From the NCBI RefSeq assembly GCF_947499945.1, contig NZ_CANMQD010000001.1:310001-374000 (forward strand): DNA of 64,000 bases, written 5' to 3'. The notes under the pieces were generated by a model. The model had not been told where the DNA came from. It saw nothing but the letters and a program-made list of their open reading frames with translations, and did not search any database. Each line of letters opens with the position of its first letter. The first letter of the stretch is position 1. Made by a program: the position numbers and the translations under genes. Source of the DNA: an uncultured Sulfitobacter sp. GTDB taxonomy: Bacteria > Pseudomonadota > Alphaproteobacteria > Rhodobacterales > Rhodobacteraceae. This document shows positions 20,057 through 30,169 of this stretch, piece by piece.

Positions 20057-21156
20057 GTCGCAGGTTCCTTTGTCGTGAGATCGGTAATCATATCGGCCAA
20101 CGTTTCTGCTGCCTCGGGCTTGCCCAATTTGAGCGCACTGATCGCCATCTTGGTGGCAGCAGGTCCATCCGACAGGATCACATGTATTATCTGGGTGAGA
20201 TTTTCGGGGTTTGCCACATCCTCACGGATCATCACGGCGGCTTCAGCCTCTACCATGCCTTTTGCATTGGCAGCCTGATGGTCCCCTGCGGCAGAGGGAA
20301 AGGGAATGAGGATAGCGGGACGCCCAATCACTGTGAGATCGGCAATTGTAGATGCACCAGAGCGGCTGATCACAAGTTGGGCTTCGGACATGCGACGCGG
20401 CACATCGTGAAAAAAGGGCTGCACGTCGGCATTAATGCCATTCTCGGCGTAGTATTCGGCGACACGGGTGCCATCCTCCTCGCGGGCCTGGTGGCTCACG
20501 CGGATGTTACGCAGCATGTCCATCGGCAGCGCTGCAATCGCAGGAGGGATCACATCGCTTAGAATGCGCGCGCCCTGAGAGCCGCCCATCACCAGCAGGT
20601 CCATTGGATAATCACCCGGCGCAATATATCCCGCCCCCGCACGCTCCAGCACGGAGCCGCGCACAGGGTTGCCGACATGCACGCCCTCGACGCCTTCGGG
20701 CAATGTTGTGGGCCATGTTCCGCAGGCGACGCAGTCAACGCGCGGCGCAAAAATTTCGTTTACGCGGCCTAGCACACCATTTTGTTCATGGATCATCCGT
20801 GGCAGGCGCAGCATCCATGCCGCCCCCAGCGCAGGGATCGACGGATAACCGCCAAAGCCGATTACAACGTCGGGACGGTCGCGCAGCATCCTGAAGGCCG
20901 CGCTTAACGTGCCACCCGCAATGCGAAACGGCACCATCACCTTAGCCAACGGACCACCACGGGAAAACGTAGCGCTTGCAATCTGCTCAATCTCGACCGC
21001 GTCGGGAAAAGCAGCCGTATAACGGGCACCACGGGCATCTGTACTCAGCTTTACGCGCCATCCACGCGCCAGCATAACTTCGGCAAGGGCTTGGGCTGGA
21101 AACATATGGCCGCCCGTGCCACCTGCGGCAATTACAAGAAGAGGAAGCTTACTCAC
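20053..21156 (-). CDS. murG: MurG (lipid II synthase, GlcNAc transferase)
   Basis: The 367-residue GT-B glycosyltransferase adds N-acetylglucosamine to lipid I on the cytoplasmic face of the inner membrane, making lipid II. The first glycine-rich loop [13 protein letters not shown] is at residues 12-24; the membrane-associated motif [12 protein letters not shown] and the UDP-GlcNAc-binding segment [20 protein letters not shown] follow. The start overlaps ftsW by four bases. Length is typical. Confidence 0.96.
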   Translation of the reverse strand: MSKLPLLVIAAGGTGGHMFPAQALAEVMLARGWRVKLSTDARGARYTAAFPDAVEIEQIASATFSRGGPLAKVMVPFRIAGGTLSAAFRMLRDRPDVVIGFGGYPSIPALGAAWMLRLPRMIHEQNGVLGRVNEIFAPRVDCVACGTWPTTLPEGVEGVHVGNPVRGSVLERAGAGYIAPGDYPMDLLVMGGSQGARILSDVIPPAIAALPMDMLRNIRVSHQAREEDGTRVAEYYAENGINADVQPFFHDVPRRMSEAQLVISRSGASTIADLTVIGRPAILIPFPSAAGDHQAANAKGMVEAEAAVMIREDVANPENLTQIIHVILSDGPAATKMAISALKLGKPEAAETLADMITDLTTKEPAT

Positions 21157-22319
21157 GTTCGGCCCCGCGACAGCAATGCGCTGATTTCACCTTGTGGGCG
21201 CGAGCGTGTAAAGGCGAGAAGCATCCCAAGCGCAATACCAGATGCGATGACGGAAGAGCCGCCATAGCTCACAAATGGCAGGGTCATGCCCTTTGCAGGC
21301 AAAAGGCGCACGGCCACGCCCATGTTAATCATCGCCTGAACACCGAACATGCAGGCCAGCCCGGTCCCCGCAAGGCGAATAAACGGATCACGTTCACGAA
21401 CCAATCGCAGCAGCGAGCGCACGACGACAGATGTATAGAGCGCAATAATACAGAGCACGAGGATCAGACCATATTCCTCAGCCGCGACTGCAATGATAAA
21501 ATCGGTATGCGCATCGGGGAGTGACCATTTCACTTCGCCCTCGCCCACGCCGACACCAAACAGGCCGCCCTCGCGGATTGCGTTGGTGGCATAGCCAAGC
21601 TGGGTTGTTGGATCGACATCGACACTGAGAAAGCCGTCGATACGTCGGGCAAAATGCTCGGAGTTGGCATAGGCAACTGTACCCGCCACAACGACAAGCC
21701 CTGCCATACCGACCAACAGCACAATGGGCGCGCCGGCGACAAAATACATGACACCCCAGCCGAACAGTACCAGACATGCCTGACCAAAATCGGGCTGAAG
21801 GGCCAGCATCAGAACAATCGAAATACACAGACCGAACGACCACGCTTTGCCCGGTGGTCCGTTAATCTCAAGACTGGCTGCCATCATCCATGCAGCAACT
21901 ACCACAAATCCGGGCTTGAGAAATTCGGACGGCTGGATCGAGGCAAAGCCGAGACTGTACCAGCGCGTGGCCCCTTTGCCAAAATCTGTGCCGAAAACGG
22001 GCAACAACGCCAAGGCGACAAATGCACCGATAAACCCGATAACCGCCAAACGCCGTACAAGGACGGGCGACATCATAGAAGTCAGCAGCATCGCAATCAT
22101 CGCCAAACCGCCAAAAAATGCCTGACGCTGGACATAGTGGAACGGCTCAAACCCGTTCTTTTCCGCAAGCGGAGGGGAAGCTGCAAGACCCAGCAACATA
22201 CCGACTGCAAAAAGCATCAGAATGCAGGAGAGTGCCCACCTGTCGAGGGTGCGCCACCACTTGGGGAGGATCGGTTCGCCGTCCCGCACGGGAACTGCGC
22301 CAAAGACCATTTCTGTCAT
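21153..22319 (-). CDS. ftsW: Septal peptidoglycan glycosyltransferase FtsW (SEDS family)
   Basis: The 388-residue polytopic protein has about ten transmembrane helices. SEDS landmarks include [17 protein letters not shown] and the late segment [20 protein letters not shown] followed by SYGGSS. It polymerises lipid II at the septum together with its partner penicillin-binding protein FtsI, also in this cluster. It is the first gene of the second half of the leftward cluster: upstream the order is broken by an unrelated peroxiredoxin and an inverted oxidoreductase gene, so a separate promoter may lie in 22320-22431. Confidence 0.95.
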   Translation of the reverse strand: MTEMVFGAVPVRDGEPILPKWWRTLDRWALSCILMLFAVGMLLGLAASPPLAEKNGFEPFHYVQRQAFFGGLAMIAMLLTSMMSPVLVRRLAVIGFIGAFVALALLPVFGTDFGKGATRWYSLGFASIQPSEFLKPGFVVVAAWMMAASLEINGPPGKAWSFGLCISIVLMLALQPDFGQACLVLFGWGVMYFVAGAPIVLLVGMAGLVVVAGTVAYANSEHFARRIDGFLSVDVDPTTQLGYATNAIREGGLFGVGVGEGEVKWSLPDAHTDFIIAVAAEEYGLILVLCIIALYTSVVVRSLLRLVRERDPFIRLAGTGLACMFGVQAMINMGVAVRLLPAKGMTLPFVSYGGSSVIASGIALGMLLAFTRSRPQGEISALLSRGRT

Positions 22320-22431
22320 GGGTACGTGCCTTACACTGCCTGTCTCGCCCCCTTTGCGGGGGTCTAGAGTTCAGTATAACGCGAAACTCGCGGCGCGGCT
22401 AGAGACTTTGCGTCCTTTATTGGGCTGCCCC

Positions 22432-22956
22432 TTATCCCTCATGCGTGCCGCGAATGGGGTAATCGTTGCCACGGATGAATTTGATCCCGTTTGCTATGCC
22501 TTGCAGGTCAGGCCGCGCAAAGGGGGCATTGGACACATCCACGATCTGGATTGCACCTTCGCTGTTGATCACAAACAGGCCCGGCTCGGGGAACGGACGG
22601 TCGGTTTCGGCGGGGCTGCGTGGATTTGAGATATAAAGGCCAAGGCCACGCATCTGATCAACACTCAGCCCACAGCCCATGGCAAGTGTCAGCGCTTTTT
22701 CATCCGCGAAGGCCTGCGCCTTCTCGGCAGGATCGCCCGAAACTGCAACCACATCGACGCCTAATTCGTTATAAGCCGCCTCCAGCTCTTGCAGCTTTGC
22801 CAGATAGTTTTTGCACAGCGGACAATGCAGGCCGCGGTAAACGACCACCAACTGCCAATCATGCCCACCGCGCGGTGCACCAAGGGTAATAGTCCCACCC
22901 CCAAGCAGTTCAACTTCGGTTTTTGGGAAAGTGCTTCCAGCGTCGAGTGCGGCCAT
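22432..22956 (-). CDS. Peroxiredoxin-like (AhpC/TSA, redoxin) protein
   Basis: The 174-residue product has a thioredoxin-like fold with the active-site segment VYRGLHCPLCKNYLAKL, a CxxC arrangement typical of the PRX-like/redoxin group. It probably reduces peroxides in the cytoplasm. The start at 22956 is selected because TTAGGAGATATGAA stands directly before it and the family begins about here; an open frame extends 66 bases further but has no signal. The C terminus follows the usual SDPAEKAQAF / GLFVINSEG pattern (here SGDPAEKAQAF). It lies inside the cell-wall cluster but its product is unrelated to cell-wall synthesis. Confidence 0.85.
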   Translation of the reverse strand: MAALDAGSTFPKTEVELLGGGTITLGAPRGGHDWQLVVVYRGLHCPLCKNYLAKLQELEAAYNELGVDVVAVSGDPAEKAQAFADEKALTLAMGCGLSVDQMRGLGLYISNPRSPAETDRPFPEPGLFVINSEGAIQIVDVSNAPFARPDLQGIANGIKFIRGNDYPIRGTHEG

Positions 22957-23063
22957 TTCATATCTCCTAAGGGGTTGGGCTTGACCGTACCGAGAATATG
23001 CCGCACCACAAGGGGAGCTCACGAATGCTTGACCGCCCCTGCACGATGAGGCACCTCACCCCC

Positions 23064-24239
23064 ATGGAATTTGAAACAGCAATCGTTGGCGCAGGCGCCG
23101 CAGGAATGATGTGTGCCGCTCATCTGGACGGGCGCACCCTCATCGTAGACCACACGAAAGCGGCGGGGGAAAAAATTCGTATTTCTGGTGGCGGGCGGTG
23201 CAATTTCACCAATCTTTATACCGACCCCGATGCCTTCATCTGCGCTAATCCCCATTTCGCCAAATCCGCGCTGGCCCGGTACACCCAATGGGATTTCATC
23301 GCATTGGTCGAGGAGCATGGCATCGCGTGGCACGAGAAAACGCTGGGCCAGCTCTTTTGCGACAACAGTGCCAAAGACATCATCGCCATGCTGCGCGATC
23401 TCATGGCAGCACGGGGGGCAGAACTGCGGCTGAACAGCTCTGTGAGTGATGTGCAAAAGGTGGGCGATCACTTCACCTTCAGTCTGCACACTCCTGACGG
23501 GACGCATCAGGTCAGAGCCCAGAACCTCGTCATCGCCACGGGCGGCAAGTCCATCCCCAAGATGGGCGCAACAGGTTGGGCCTATGATATCGCGCGTCAG
23601 TTCGACCTGCCAGTCACGGACATCCGCCCCGCATTGGTGCCGTTCACCTTTGCCGATGGTCGCTTTGCCGAAATATCTGGCGTAGCGGTCCCTTCGCGCG
23701 TGCATACGGGCGGTCCTGTGTTCGAGGAGGCGATGCTCTTCACGCATCGCGGCCTGTCTGGTCCGGCGATCCTGCAAGCGTCGTCATACTGGACCGAAGG
23801 GAATTCTGTAACCGTGGATATCGCTCCGCCCGATATGTATGAAGCGCTGCGCGCCCAGCGTCAGGAAGCGGGTCGGCGCAACTTCACCACCGAGCTGTCG
23901 CGCCACCTGCCTTCACGTTTGGTCGAGCATTTGTCAGGGATATTCGATCTGAGCGGCAATCTGGCCGATTGGTCCGATGCACGCCTCAGTGCCCTGATCG
24001 ACGGGCTGCGCCGGTGGGAGCTACTGCCCAACGGCACCGAAGGCTACCGCACGGCCGAAGTGACTGTGGGCGGCGTGGACACCGACGCACTCAACTCCCG
24101 CACAATGGCGTCGAAAGAGCACCCGAACCTGTACTTTATCGGCGAAGCTGTTGACGTCACAGGTTGGCTCGGCGGATACAACTTCCAATGGGCGTGGTCC
24201 TCTGCCATGGCCGCAGCCGAGGCATTGAACGCCCGCTAG
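23064..24239 (+). CDS. BaiN/HI0933-type flavoprotein oxidoreductase
   Basis: The 391-residue product begins with the FAD-binding loop [18 protein letters not shown] and contains the family motifs [13 protein letters not shown], the [14 protein letters not shown] segment, and the C-terminal [20 protein letters not shown], all characteristic of the HI0933/BaiN (aminoacetone oxidase-like) family. The start at 23064 follows GATGAGG; an ATG 18 bases earlier is an alternative. This is the only rightward gene inside the 26-kb leftward division cluster. It is convergent with murD (four-base overlap of stops) and divergent from the peroxiredoxin, about 107 bases apart. Substrate unknown. Confidence 0.88.
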   Translation: MEFETAIVGAGAAGMMCAAHLDGRTLIVDHTKAAGEKIRISGGGRCNFTNLYTDPDAFICANPHFAKSALARYTQWDFIALVEEHGIAWHEKTLGQLFCDNSAKDIIAMLRDLMAARGAELRLNSSVSDVQKVGDHFTFSLHTPDGTHQVRAQNLVIATGGKSIPKMGATGWAYDIARQFDLPVTDIRPALVPFTFADGRFAEISGVAVPSRVHTGGPVFEEAMLFTHRGLSGPAILQASSYWTEGNSVTVDIAPPDMYEALRAQRQEAGRRNFTTELSRHLPSRLVEHLSGIFDLSGNLADWSDARLSALIDGLRRWELLPNGTEGYRTAEVTVGGVDTDALNSRTMASKEHPNLYFIGEAVDVTGWLGGYNFQWAWSSAMAAAEALNAR

Positions 24240-25633
24240 TCAAGGTGCGCTTTTACCAGCTGTATAAAATCATCGCCGCGCTTCTCGAAGCTGTCGTATT
24301 GATCGAAACTCGCCGCCGCAGGGGCAAGCAGGACAACATCGCCCTCCTCCGCTTCGGCAATGGCACGGGCAACGGCCACGTCCATCGTACCACAAACTTC
24401 GGCCTCAACGCTCAACTGCATGGCAAAACCCGCCGCCTCGCGCCCGATAACATAAGCTTTGCGCACTGTCTCGGACGCAGCAGTCAGACCGCCAAGCCCG
24501 CCCTCTTTTTCCAGCCCGCCGCAAATCCAGCGAATGTTCTTGAAAGCCGCCAGCGCCTTGGCTGCTGAATCCACATTGGTCGCTTTGCTATCATTCACAA
24601 AACGCACACCGCCCTTTTCACCAATCGTCTGGCTCCGGTGGGGCAAGCCGCCAAAGCTGTGGAAAGCCGCCTCGATCACGCGTGGCGCAATCGACAATGC
24701 GCGACAGGCCGCATAGGCGCTGCACGCGTTCTGGTGGTTATGCGATCCCGGAAGGCCAGCAACGCCGCGCAGGTCAATCGATGCTGCCTGCTTTCCATTG
24801 CGGTACTCCGACAGAAATCCTTTGCGCGCAAAGACGTTCCAGCCTGGTCCAGCGAGCTTGCGGTCGACACTTACGCGGATCACTCGGTCATCGACGGCCC
24901 CCTCGCTGAGTTGGCCTGCAAGAAATGCACCTTCCTGCTCGTCCACGCCAACAACTGCGCGGTCAGGTCCACCTTCGGCAAACAAGCGGCGCTTGGCCGC
25001 AAAATACCCGCCCATACCTGCGTGACGGTCCAGATGATCGGGGCTGAGGTTCGTGAAAACGGCTACGTCAGGCGTCAAGCTACGTGCGAGATCGGTCTGA
25101 TAGCTGGATAGCTCAAGCACCACGACGCCGCCATCTGGCGCAGGCTCGATGTCCAAGACCCCCCGCCCGATGTTGCCAGCAAGCTGGGAGTTGCGCCCTG
25201 CATGCTCAAGAATGTGATGGATCAACGCTGATGTCGTGGATTTTCCATTCGATCCTGTCACCGCGATCACGCGGGGGGCGATGTCAAACATGTTCCACTC
25301 GGAGGTGGCAAAGCTCTGAAAGAACAGACCGATGTCGTTGTCTACAGGCACCCCTGCCTCCAGCGCCGCCGCCACGACGGGGTTCGGTGCGGGATAGAGG
25401 TGCGGAATGCCGGGGCTGACGATCAGCCGTGCGATACCATCAAACGCACCATTTCTAGACAACTCAAGACATTCGAAACCTTCAGCTTCGGCCGCCGCGC
25501 GTGCCTTGAAGTTATCGTCCCAGCACACAGGCTCCGCTCCGCCCGCCTTGAGCGCACGTGCCGCAGATAGACCCGAACGTCCCAGCCCCAAAACGGCGAC
25601 CCGTAATCCTTGCATGCCTTGAACTGGTATCAT
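24236..25633 (-). CDS. murD: UDP-N-acetylmuramoyl-L-alanine--D-glutamate ligase MurD
   Basis: The 465-residue Mur ligase adds D-glutamate to the stem peptide. The start at 25633 follows AAGGACGATTGAA; a longer frame lacks a signal. The N-terminal nucleotide fold contains [17 protein letters not shown], the ATP loop is [14 protein letters not shown], the central segment is [11 protein letters not shown], and the C-terminal domain has [13 protein letters not shown]. The last codons converge with the FAD oxidoreductase gene. Length is normal. Confidence 0.96.
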   Translation of the reverse strand: MIPVQGMQGLRVAVLGLGRSGLSAARALKAGGAEPVCWDDNFKARAAAEAEGFECLELSRNGAFDGIARLIVSPGIPHLYPAPNPVVAAALEAGVPVDNDIGLFFQSFATSEWNMFDIAPRVIAVTGSNGKSTTSALIHHILEHAGRNSQLAGNIGRGVLDIEPAPDGGVVVLELSSYQTDLARSLTPDVAVFTNLSPDHLDRHAGMGGYFAAKRRLFAEGGPDRAVVGVDEQEGAFLAGQLSEGAVDDRVIRVSVDRKLAGPGWNVFARKGFLSEYRNGKQAASIDLRGVAGLPGSHNHQNACSAYAACRALSIAPRVIEAAFHSFGGLPHRSQTIGEKGGVRFVNDSKATNVDSAAKALAAFKNIRWICGGLEKEGGLGGLTAASETVRKAYVIGREAAGFAMQLSVEAEVCGTMDVAVARAIAEAEEGDVVLLAPAAASFDQYDSFEKRGDDFIQLVKAHLD

Positions 25634-25692
25634 TTCAATCGTCCTTCTTATGCGTGGAATTATTTGGGTAGAATAGACGAGAAACTGAAGCG

Positions 25693-26085
25693 TCAAACAG
25701 TTTTAGACAGAGCATTCAACAAAGCCACAGCACGTTCCGCATCCGCCGCAGGGACAAACGCATGATCGTGGTGAAACCCTGCCACCATATTACAGGCAAT
25801 CCCCTCATCCGCGAGAACAGTCGCAACTGCTGCCGTGAGGCCAACGCCATCAAGCGCGGAGTGAACAGAAAGCGTTATCCGCTTCATCGGTAAATCAGAT
25901 AGCAAACCTTTGGCATGTGCCATTTCGTCTGTCAGAATGAGGGACAGCCCCTCGTCTTCGCGAAAACTGGCAAGCGCGTACGGGATCAATGCCTCAGGCC
26001 CCATGCAAAAGTGATAGAGCGTACTGTCCAAGACAGGCGCCATTCCAGAGATCATCGCAGCCGTATCTTTGACCGGAGAAGACAT
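25693..26085 (-). CDS. ACT-domain protein (ACT_3-like)
   Basis: The 130-residue product resembles the small two-ACT proteins (ACT_3/DUF2241 type): a first half with [20 protein letters not shown] and [12 protein letters not shown], and a second half with the ACT-like [25 protein letters not shown] split by [11 protein letters not shown]. Such proteins are thought to bind small ligands, often amino acids. The start at 26085 overlaps the mraY stop as TAATG, so it is translationally coupled to mraY, and murD begins 60 bases downstream. An amino-acid-sensing role in precursor synthesis is inference only. Confidence 0.72.
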   Translation of the reverse strand: MSSPVKDTAAMISGMAPVLDSTLYHFCMGPEALIPYALASFREDEGLSLILTDEMAHAKGLLSDLPMKRITLSVHSALDGVGLTAAVATVLADEGIACNMVAGFHHDHAFVPAADAERAVALLNALSKTV

Positions 26086-27167
26086 TAACGCACCTTCAGC
26101 GTTGCAAGGCCGATTAGTGCGAGGATCAGCGAGATAATCCAGAAGCGGATCACGATCTGGGGCTCGGCCCATCCCTTCTTCTCATAGTGGTGGTGAATAG
26201 GTGCCATCAGGAACACGCGTTTCCCTGTACGTTTAAAATAGAGCACCTGAATAATCACGCTCAGCGCCTCAACCACAAACAGACCGCCGACAATACCCAG
26301 TACCAACTCGTGTTTGGTCGCGACCGCGATCGCACCAAGGGCACCACCAAGCGCCAATGAGCCCGTATCGCCCATAAATACCGCCGCAGGCGGCGCATTA
26401 TACCACAAAAAGCCGAGGCCACCGCCAAAGATGCCCGCAGTAAAAATTAGAATTTCCCCTGTACCTGCCACGTAATGCACGTCAAGGTAGTCGGTGAAGT
26501 CCACTCGACCCACCGCATAGGCGATCACGCCCAGCGTGCCGGCGGCAATCATCACAGGCATAATCGCCAATCCGTCAAGACCATCAGTCAGGTTCACCGC
26601 ATTGGCCGATCCCACAATAACGATCATCGCAAAAGGCACAAAGAGGTAGCCGAGATTCACAAGGGTATCTTTGAACACAGGTAACGCCAGCTGATATTGT
26701 AGGTTTTCAGGGTGATATTGTGCCGCCCAATAGGCAGCGATGCCTGCAATGGCAAAGCCGAGGAAGAGGCGGAGTCTGGAGGATACCCCTGCCACCGTCT
26801 GCTTGCTTACTTTGGCATAATCGTCGGCAAAGCCGATCGCAGCAAAGCTCATCGTGACGAAAAGTACCATCCAGATGAACGGATTATCCAGACGCGCCCA
26901 AAGCAACGTGGAAGTCAGCAGTGCGCCAACGATTAGCAATCCACCCATGGTTGGCGTGCCCGCTTTGGCAAAATGGCCTTCTGGGCCGTCATCGCGGATC
27001 GGCTGGCCCTTCCCTTGGGTGCGGCGCAGCATGTTGATCAGCGGTTTACCAAAGATAAAGCCGAAGATGAGCGCCGTCATAAACGCCCCACCCGCGCGAA
27101 AGGTGATGTAGCGAAAGAGGTTAAAGAAATCACCGCCATCCGACAGCAGGGTCAACCAATAGAGCAT
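26085..27167 (-). CDS. mraY: Phospho-N-acetylmuramoyl-pentapeptide transferase MraY
   Basis: The 360-residue inner-membrane enzyme transfers phospho-MurNAc-pentapeptide to undecaprenyl phosphate, giving lipid I. About ten transmembrane helices can be traced. Catalytic landmarks are the Asp-Asp pair in [14 protein letters not shown], the second aspartate motif [13 protein letters not shown], and the C-terminal histidine motif [13 protein letters not shown]. Length is exactly that of the family. A 77-base gap follows murF. Confidence 0.98.
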   Translation of the reverse strand: MLYWLTLLSDGGDFFNLFRYITFRAGGAFMTALIFGFIFGKPLINMLRRTQGKGQPIRDDGPEGHFAKAGTPTMGGLLIVGALLTSTLLWARLDNPFIWMVLFVTMSFAAIGFADDYAKVSKQTVAGVSSRLRLFLGFAIAGIAAYWAAQYHPENLQYQLALPVFKDTLVNLGYLFVPFAMIVIVGSANAVNLTDGLDGLAIMPVMIAAGTLGVIAYAVGRVDFTDYLDVHYVAGTGEILIFTAGIFGGGLGFLWYNAPPAAVFMGDTGSLALGGALGAIAVATKHELVLGIVGGLFVVEALSVIIQVLYFKRTGKRVFLMAPIHHHYEKKGWAEPQIVIRFWIISLILALIGLATLKVR

Positions 27168-27244
27168 ACATCGTCCTTACTAAATCAACGGCACAAAGAC
27201 CCACATCTTGTAGGCGTACGCACCGCTCCCCCTGTATGGGGGGA

Positions 27245-28672
27245 TCACACGTCCGTTACCCGATGGCCCATTTTTCGTATGGCGTCAACGATCAGACCCA
27301 ATTTCATGCTCAAAGATCCCTTGGCAAGAACCACGTCACCTGCATCTATCTTGTGACGTAGGCCTTCGCACATCTCCTGCGAAGTCTCTGTCCAATCGCC
27401 GCGCTGGTGCTCGGGCAGCAAATCGTAAAGCGCACGCATCAGCGGGCCGACGCAGTGGATCACATCAAGATTCTGGGTCGCTTCAAGATGGGCGATGCCT
27501 GCATGCAGTGCTACAGCATCCTCGCCCAACTCCTTCATATCGCCCAGAAACGCGATCCTACGCCCCTTGCCTATGCGACCCACACCGTCGGCTGTCGTGG
27601 CACCTGCCAGCACTTCCAACGAGGCGGCAACAGAGGTCGGGTTGGCGTTATAGCTGTCATCAATAAGCGACAAACGCTCTTGCGCTTCAACGGGATCAAG
27701 CTGGATCACTTCGCGCTGGCCGCGCCCTTTATACGGTGTCCAGCGGCCCAGCACGGCAATCGCTTGTGCCAGATCGGCACCAATCGCCTGCACAATTGCC
27801 AGCGCGCCAAGGCCGTTCATCGCAAAATGCCGCCCCGGCGTGGCGAGCTTGAACAGGATCGGCTTGTCGTCAAATTCGGCTTGCACAATCGTTGTGTCGC
27901 CCTGAATGGTCAGTTCTTTGAGCCTCCAGTCAAATCCGTGCTCACCAAATGCGATGCCGTGCAGACGTTTATCGTGGGTTTTGGCTGCGAGAATCGCGGA
28001 AGTCTCAACATCCGCATTATAGACTGCAGGTGCACCAATCGGCAGGCTATCAAAAATACTCGCCTTTTCCAGCGCGATGCCGGTAATATTCTCGAATGCC
28101 TCCAGATGCGCCGCCGCCACTGTGGTAATCAGTGCCGCGTGCGGTCGCGCCAGCATGGTCAGCGGCAGGATTTCACCTGGATGGTTCATGCCCATCTCGA
28201 TGATCGCATATTCGGTATCCGCTGGCATCCGCGCCAGCGTCAGCGGCACGCCCCAGTGATTGTTGTAGCTGGCAATCGACGCATGGGTTCGGCCCTGGTT
28301 GGCCAGCATCGCCAGCAGCATTTCCTTGGTTGATGTTTTGCCCACCGAGCCTGTGATGCCGATCACTTTTGCTTGCGTCCGCTCCCGCGCCGCAGCGCCC
28401 AAAGCTTCCAGGCCCTTGAGGACATCGGCAACAATCAACAGCGGCGCATCTGCCGCAACACCTTCGGGGATGCGCGAGACCAATGCGGCCCCTGCCCCTT
28501 TTTCCAGCGCCATAGCGACAAACTCATGCCCGTCGCGCACGTCCTTGAGCGCAACGAACAGATCACCCGCTTCAATCGTGCGGGTATCAATGGAAATGCC
28601 GTTTACCGCCCAATCGCCCTGCGCACGCCCACCTGTAGCTGCCGCCGCCTCTGCTGCTGTCCACAAGCTCAT
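27245..28672 (-). CDS. murF: MurF (UDP-MurNAc-tripeptide--D-alanyl-D-alanine ligase)
   Basis: The 475-residue Mur ligase adds the D-Ala-D-Ala dipeptide made by Ddl. N-terminal domain residues include GISIDTRTIEAGDLFVAL; the ATP loop is GITGSVGKTSTKEML; the nucleotide base region is IIEMGMNHPGEI; and the C-terminal domain carries DDSYNANPTSV. It overlaps murE by four bases. The last residues (GHRVTDV) and length are normal. Confidence 0.96.
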   Translation of the reverse strand: MSLWTAAEAAAATGGRAQGDWAVNGISIDTRTIEAGDLFVALKDVRDGHEFVAMALEKGAGAALVSRIPEGVAADAPLLIVADVLKGLEALGAAARERTQAKVIGITGSVGKTSTKEMLLAMLANQGRTHASIASYNNHWGVPLTLARMPADTEYAIIEMGMNHPGEILPLTMLARPHAALITTVAAAHLEAFENITGIALEKASIFDSLPIGAPAVYNADVETSAILAAKTHDKRLHGIAFGEHGFDWRLKELTIQGDTTIVQAEFDDKPILFKLATPGRHFAMNGLGALAIVQAIGADLAQAIAVLGRWTPYKGRGQREVIQLDPVEAQERLSLIDDSYNANPTSVAASLEVLAGATTADGVGRIGKGRRIAFLGDMKELGEDAVALHAGIAHLEATQNLDVIHCVGPLMRALYDLLPEHQRGDWTETSQEMCEGLRHKIDAGDVVLAKGSLSMKLGLIVDAIRKMGHRVTDV

Positions 28673-30153
28673 GCCAATCTCCCGTCCAAGGCTGCGACTG
28701 CAACACTTGCCTGCTCAACATCATCAAAGGGCAACACATCGTCGCCAATCGTCTGGCCCGTCTCATGCCCCTTACCCGCGATGAGCAGCGCATCACCAGG
28801 CTCCAGCATATCAATCCCGCGCAGGATCGCTTCGGCGCGGTCGCCCACTTCGGTCGCGTCAGGACAGCCGCCCATAACAGCCGTGCGGATCGTGGCGGGG
28901 TCCTCAGAGCGGGGGTTATCATCAGTCACAAAAACCATGTCAGCGTTGCGTGCAGCAGCTGCCCCCATCAACGGGCGTTTACCTGCGTCACGGTCCCCGC
29001 CTGCCCCCACAATCGCGATCAAGCGGCCCATGACGTGAGGGCGCATCGCGGCCAATGCAGTCGCCACCGCATCAGGCGTATGAGCATAATCCACAAACAC
29101 CGCAGCGCCATTGTCACGGGTCGCAGCAAGCTGCATGCGCCCCCGCACAGTGGTCAGGTGCGGGATGGTGTCAAAGACATCTGCCGCATCCGCGCCGCAC
29201 GCAATCACAAGCGCGGCTGCAAGTAATACATTGTCCGCTTGAAACCCGCCAATCAGGTTGAGGCGCTTTTGGTATGTCTTGCCGTCCCACTCAAACCGCA
29301 AGTCCTGCCCTGTTGCATCAAAACGTTGAGCGGTCAGGTGGAGATCACCGCCATCACGGCCCACAGTCAGCACTTTGCAGCCCCGCGCCGTAGCAATCGC
29401 GGCCAGCTCGATGCCGCGTGGGTCGTCGATGTTAATAACGGCCGTGCCGTCCTCTGGCAGGATACGCGCAAAAAGTGCAGCTTTTGCATCGAAATAGGCT
29501 TCGAAAGTATGGTGGTAGTCAAGGTGATCTTGGGTGAAGTTCGTAAATCCTGCGGCCTTGAGCGTAACACCGTCAAGGCGGCGCTGGTCAAGACCATGGG
29601 ACGATGCCTCCATAGCAGCATGGGTGATGCCATTCTGCGCGGCCTGCGCCAAAGTGCGGTGTAATGTAATCGGTTCTGGCGTGGTATGGGCCAGCGGCGC
29701 AGACCATGCGCCCTCAACGCCAGTCGTGCCAAGGTTCACGGCGGCCAATCCCATCTCGATCCAGATTTGACGCACGAATGTACTGACCGAGGTTTTCCCG
29801 TTGGTCCCCGTCACGGCAATCATCGTTTGCGGCTGGGCCCCAAACCATAGGGCTGCAGTACGCGCCAAGGCCTCGCGCGGCTCCTCCGATATCACAAGAG
29901 CGGCCCCCGCATCCCGCACCGCATCCCCACACAGCTGCGCACCCGTTGCATCGGTCAGAATCGCAACTGCGCCTTGGTCCAGCGCTTTTTCAACAAACGC
30001 AGCCCCATGGACCACCGTGCCAGGCATGGCCGCAAAGAGCACGCCGTCAGACACACGGCGGCTGTCCACTTCAATGCCAGACAAGTCAGGGTTTTGTCCC
30101 CCTACGGCCATCAGCCCCAAAGAGTTCAACGAGATACACGGTGGGATCGACAT
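28669..30153 (-). CDS. murE: MurE (UDP-MurNAc-tripeptide synthetase, meso-DAP adding)
   Basis: The 494-residue Mur ligase adds the third residue of the stem peptide. The ATP loop is AVTGTNGKTSVSTF, and the motif DDNPRSEDP near residue 410 contains DNPR, the signature of enzymes that use meso-diaminopimelate rather than lysine. The N-terminal substrate pocket segment GIEVDSRRVSDGVLFAA is typical. It lies 16 bases after ftsI and overlaps murF. The enzyme implies a standard Gram-negative DAP-type peptidoglycan. Confidence 0.96.
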   Translation of the reverse strand: MSIPPCISLNSLGLMAVGGQNPDLSGIEVDSRRVSDGVLFAAMPGTVVHGAAFVEKALDQGAVAILTDATGAQLCGDAVRDAGAALVISEEPREALARTAALWFGAQPQTMIAVTGTNGKTSVSTFVRQIWIEMGLAAVNLGTTGVEGAWSAPLAHTTPEPITLHRTLAQAAQNGITHAAMEASSHGLDQRRLDGVTLKAAGFTNFTQDHLDYHHTFEAYFDAKAALFARILPEDGTAVINIDDPRGIELAAIATARGCKVLTVGRDGGDLHLTAQRFDATGQDLRFEWDGKTYQKRLNLIGGFQADNVLLAAALVIACGADAADVFDTIPHLTTVRGRMQLAATRDNGAAVFVDYAHTPDAVATALAAMRPHVMGRLIAIVGAGGDRDAGKRPLMGAAAARNADMVFVTDDNPRSEDPATIRTAVMGGCPDATEVGDRAEAILRGIDMLEPGDALLIAGKGHETGQTIGDDVLPFDDVEQASVAVAALDGRLA

Positions 30154-30169
30154 ATATGGGCCTGCGGGC

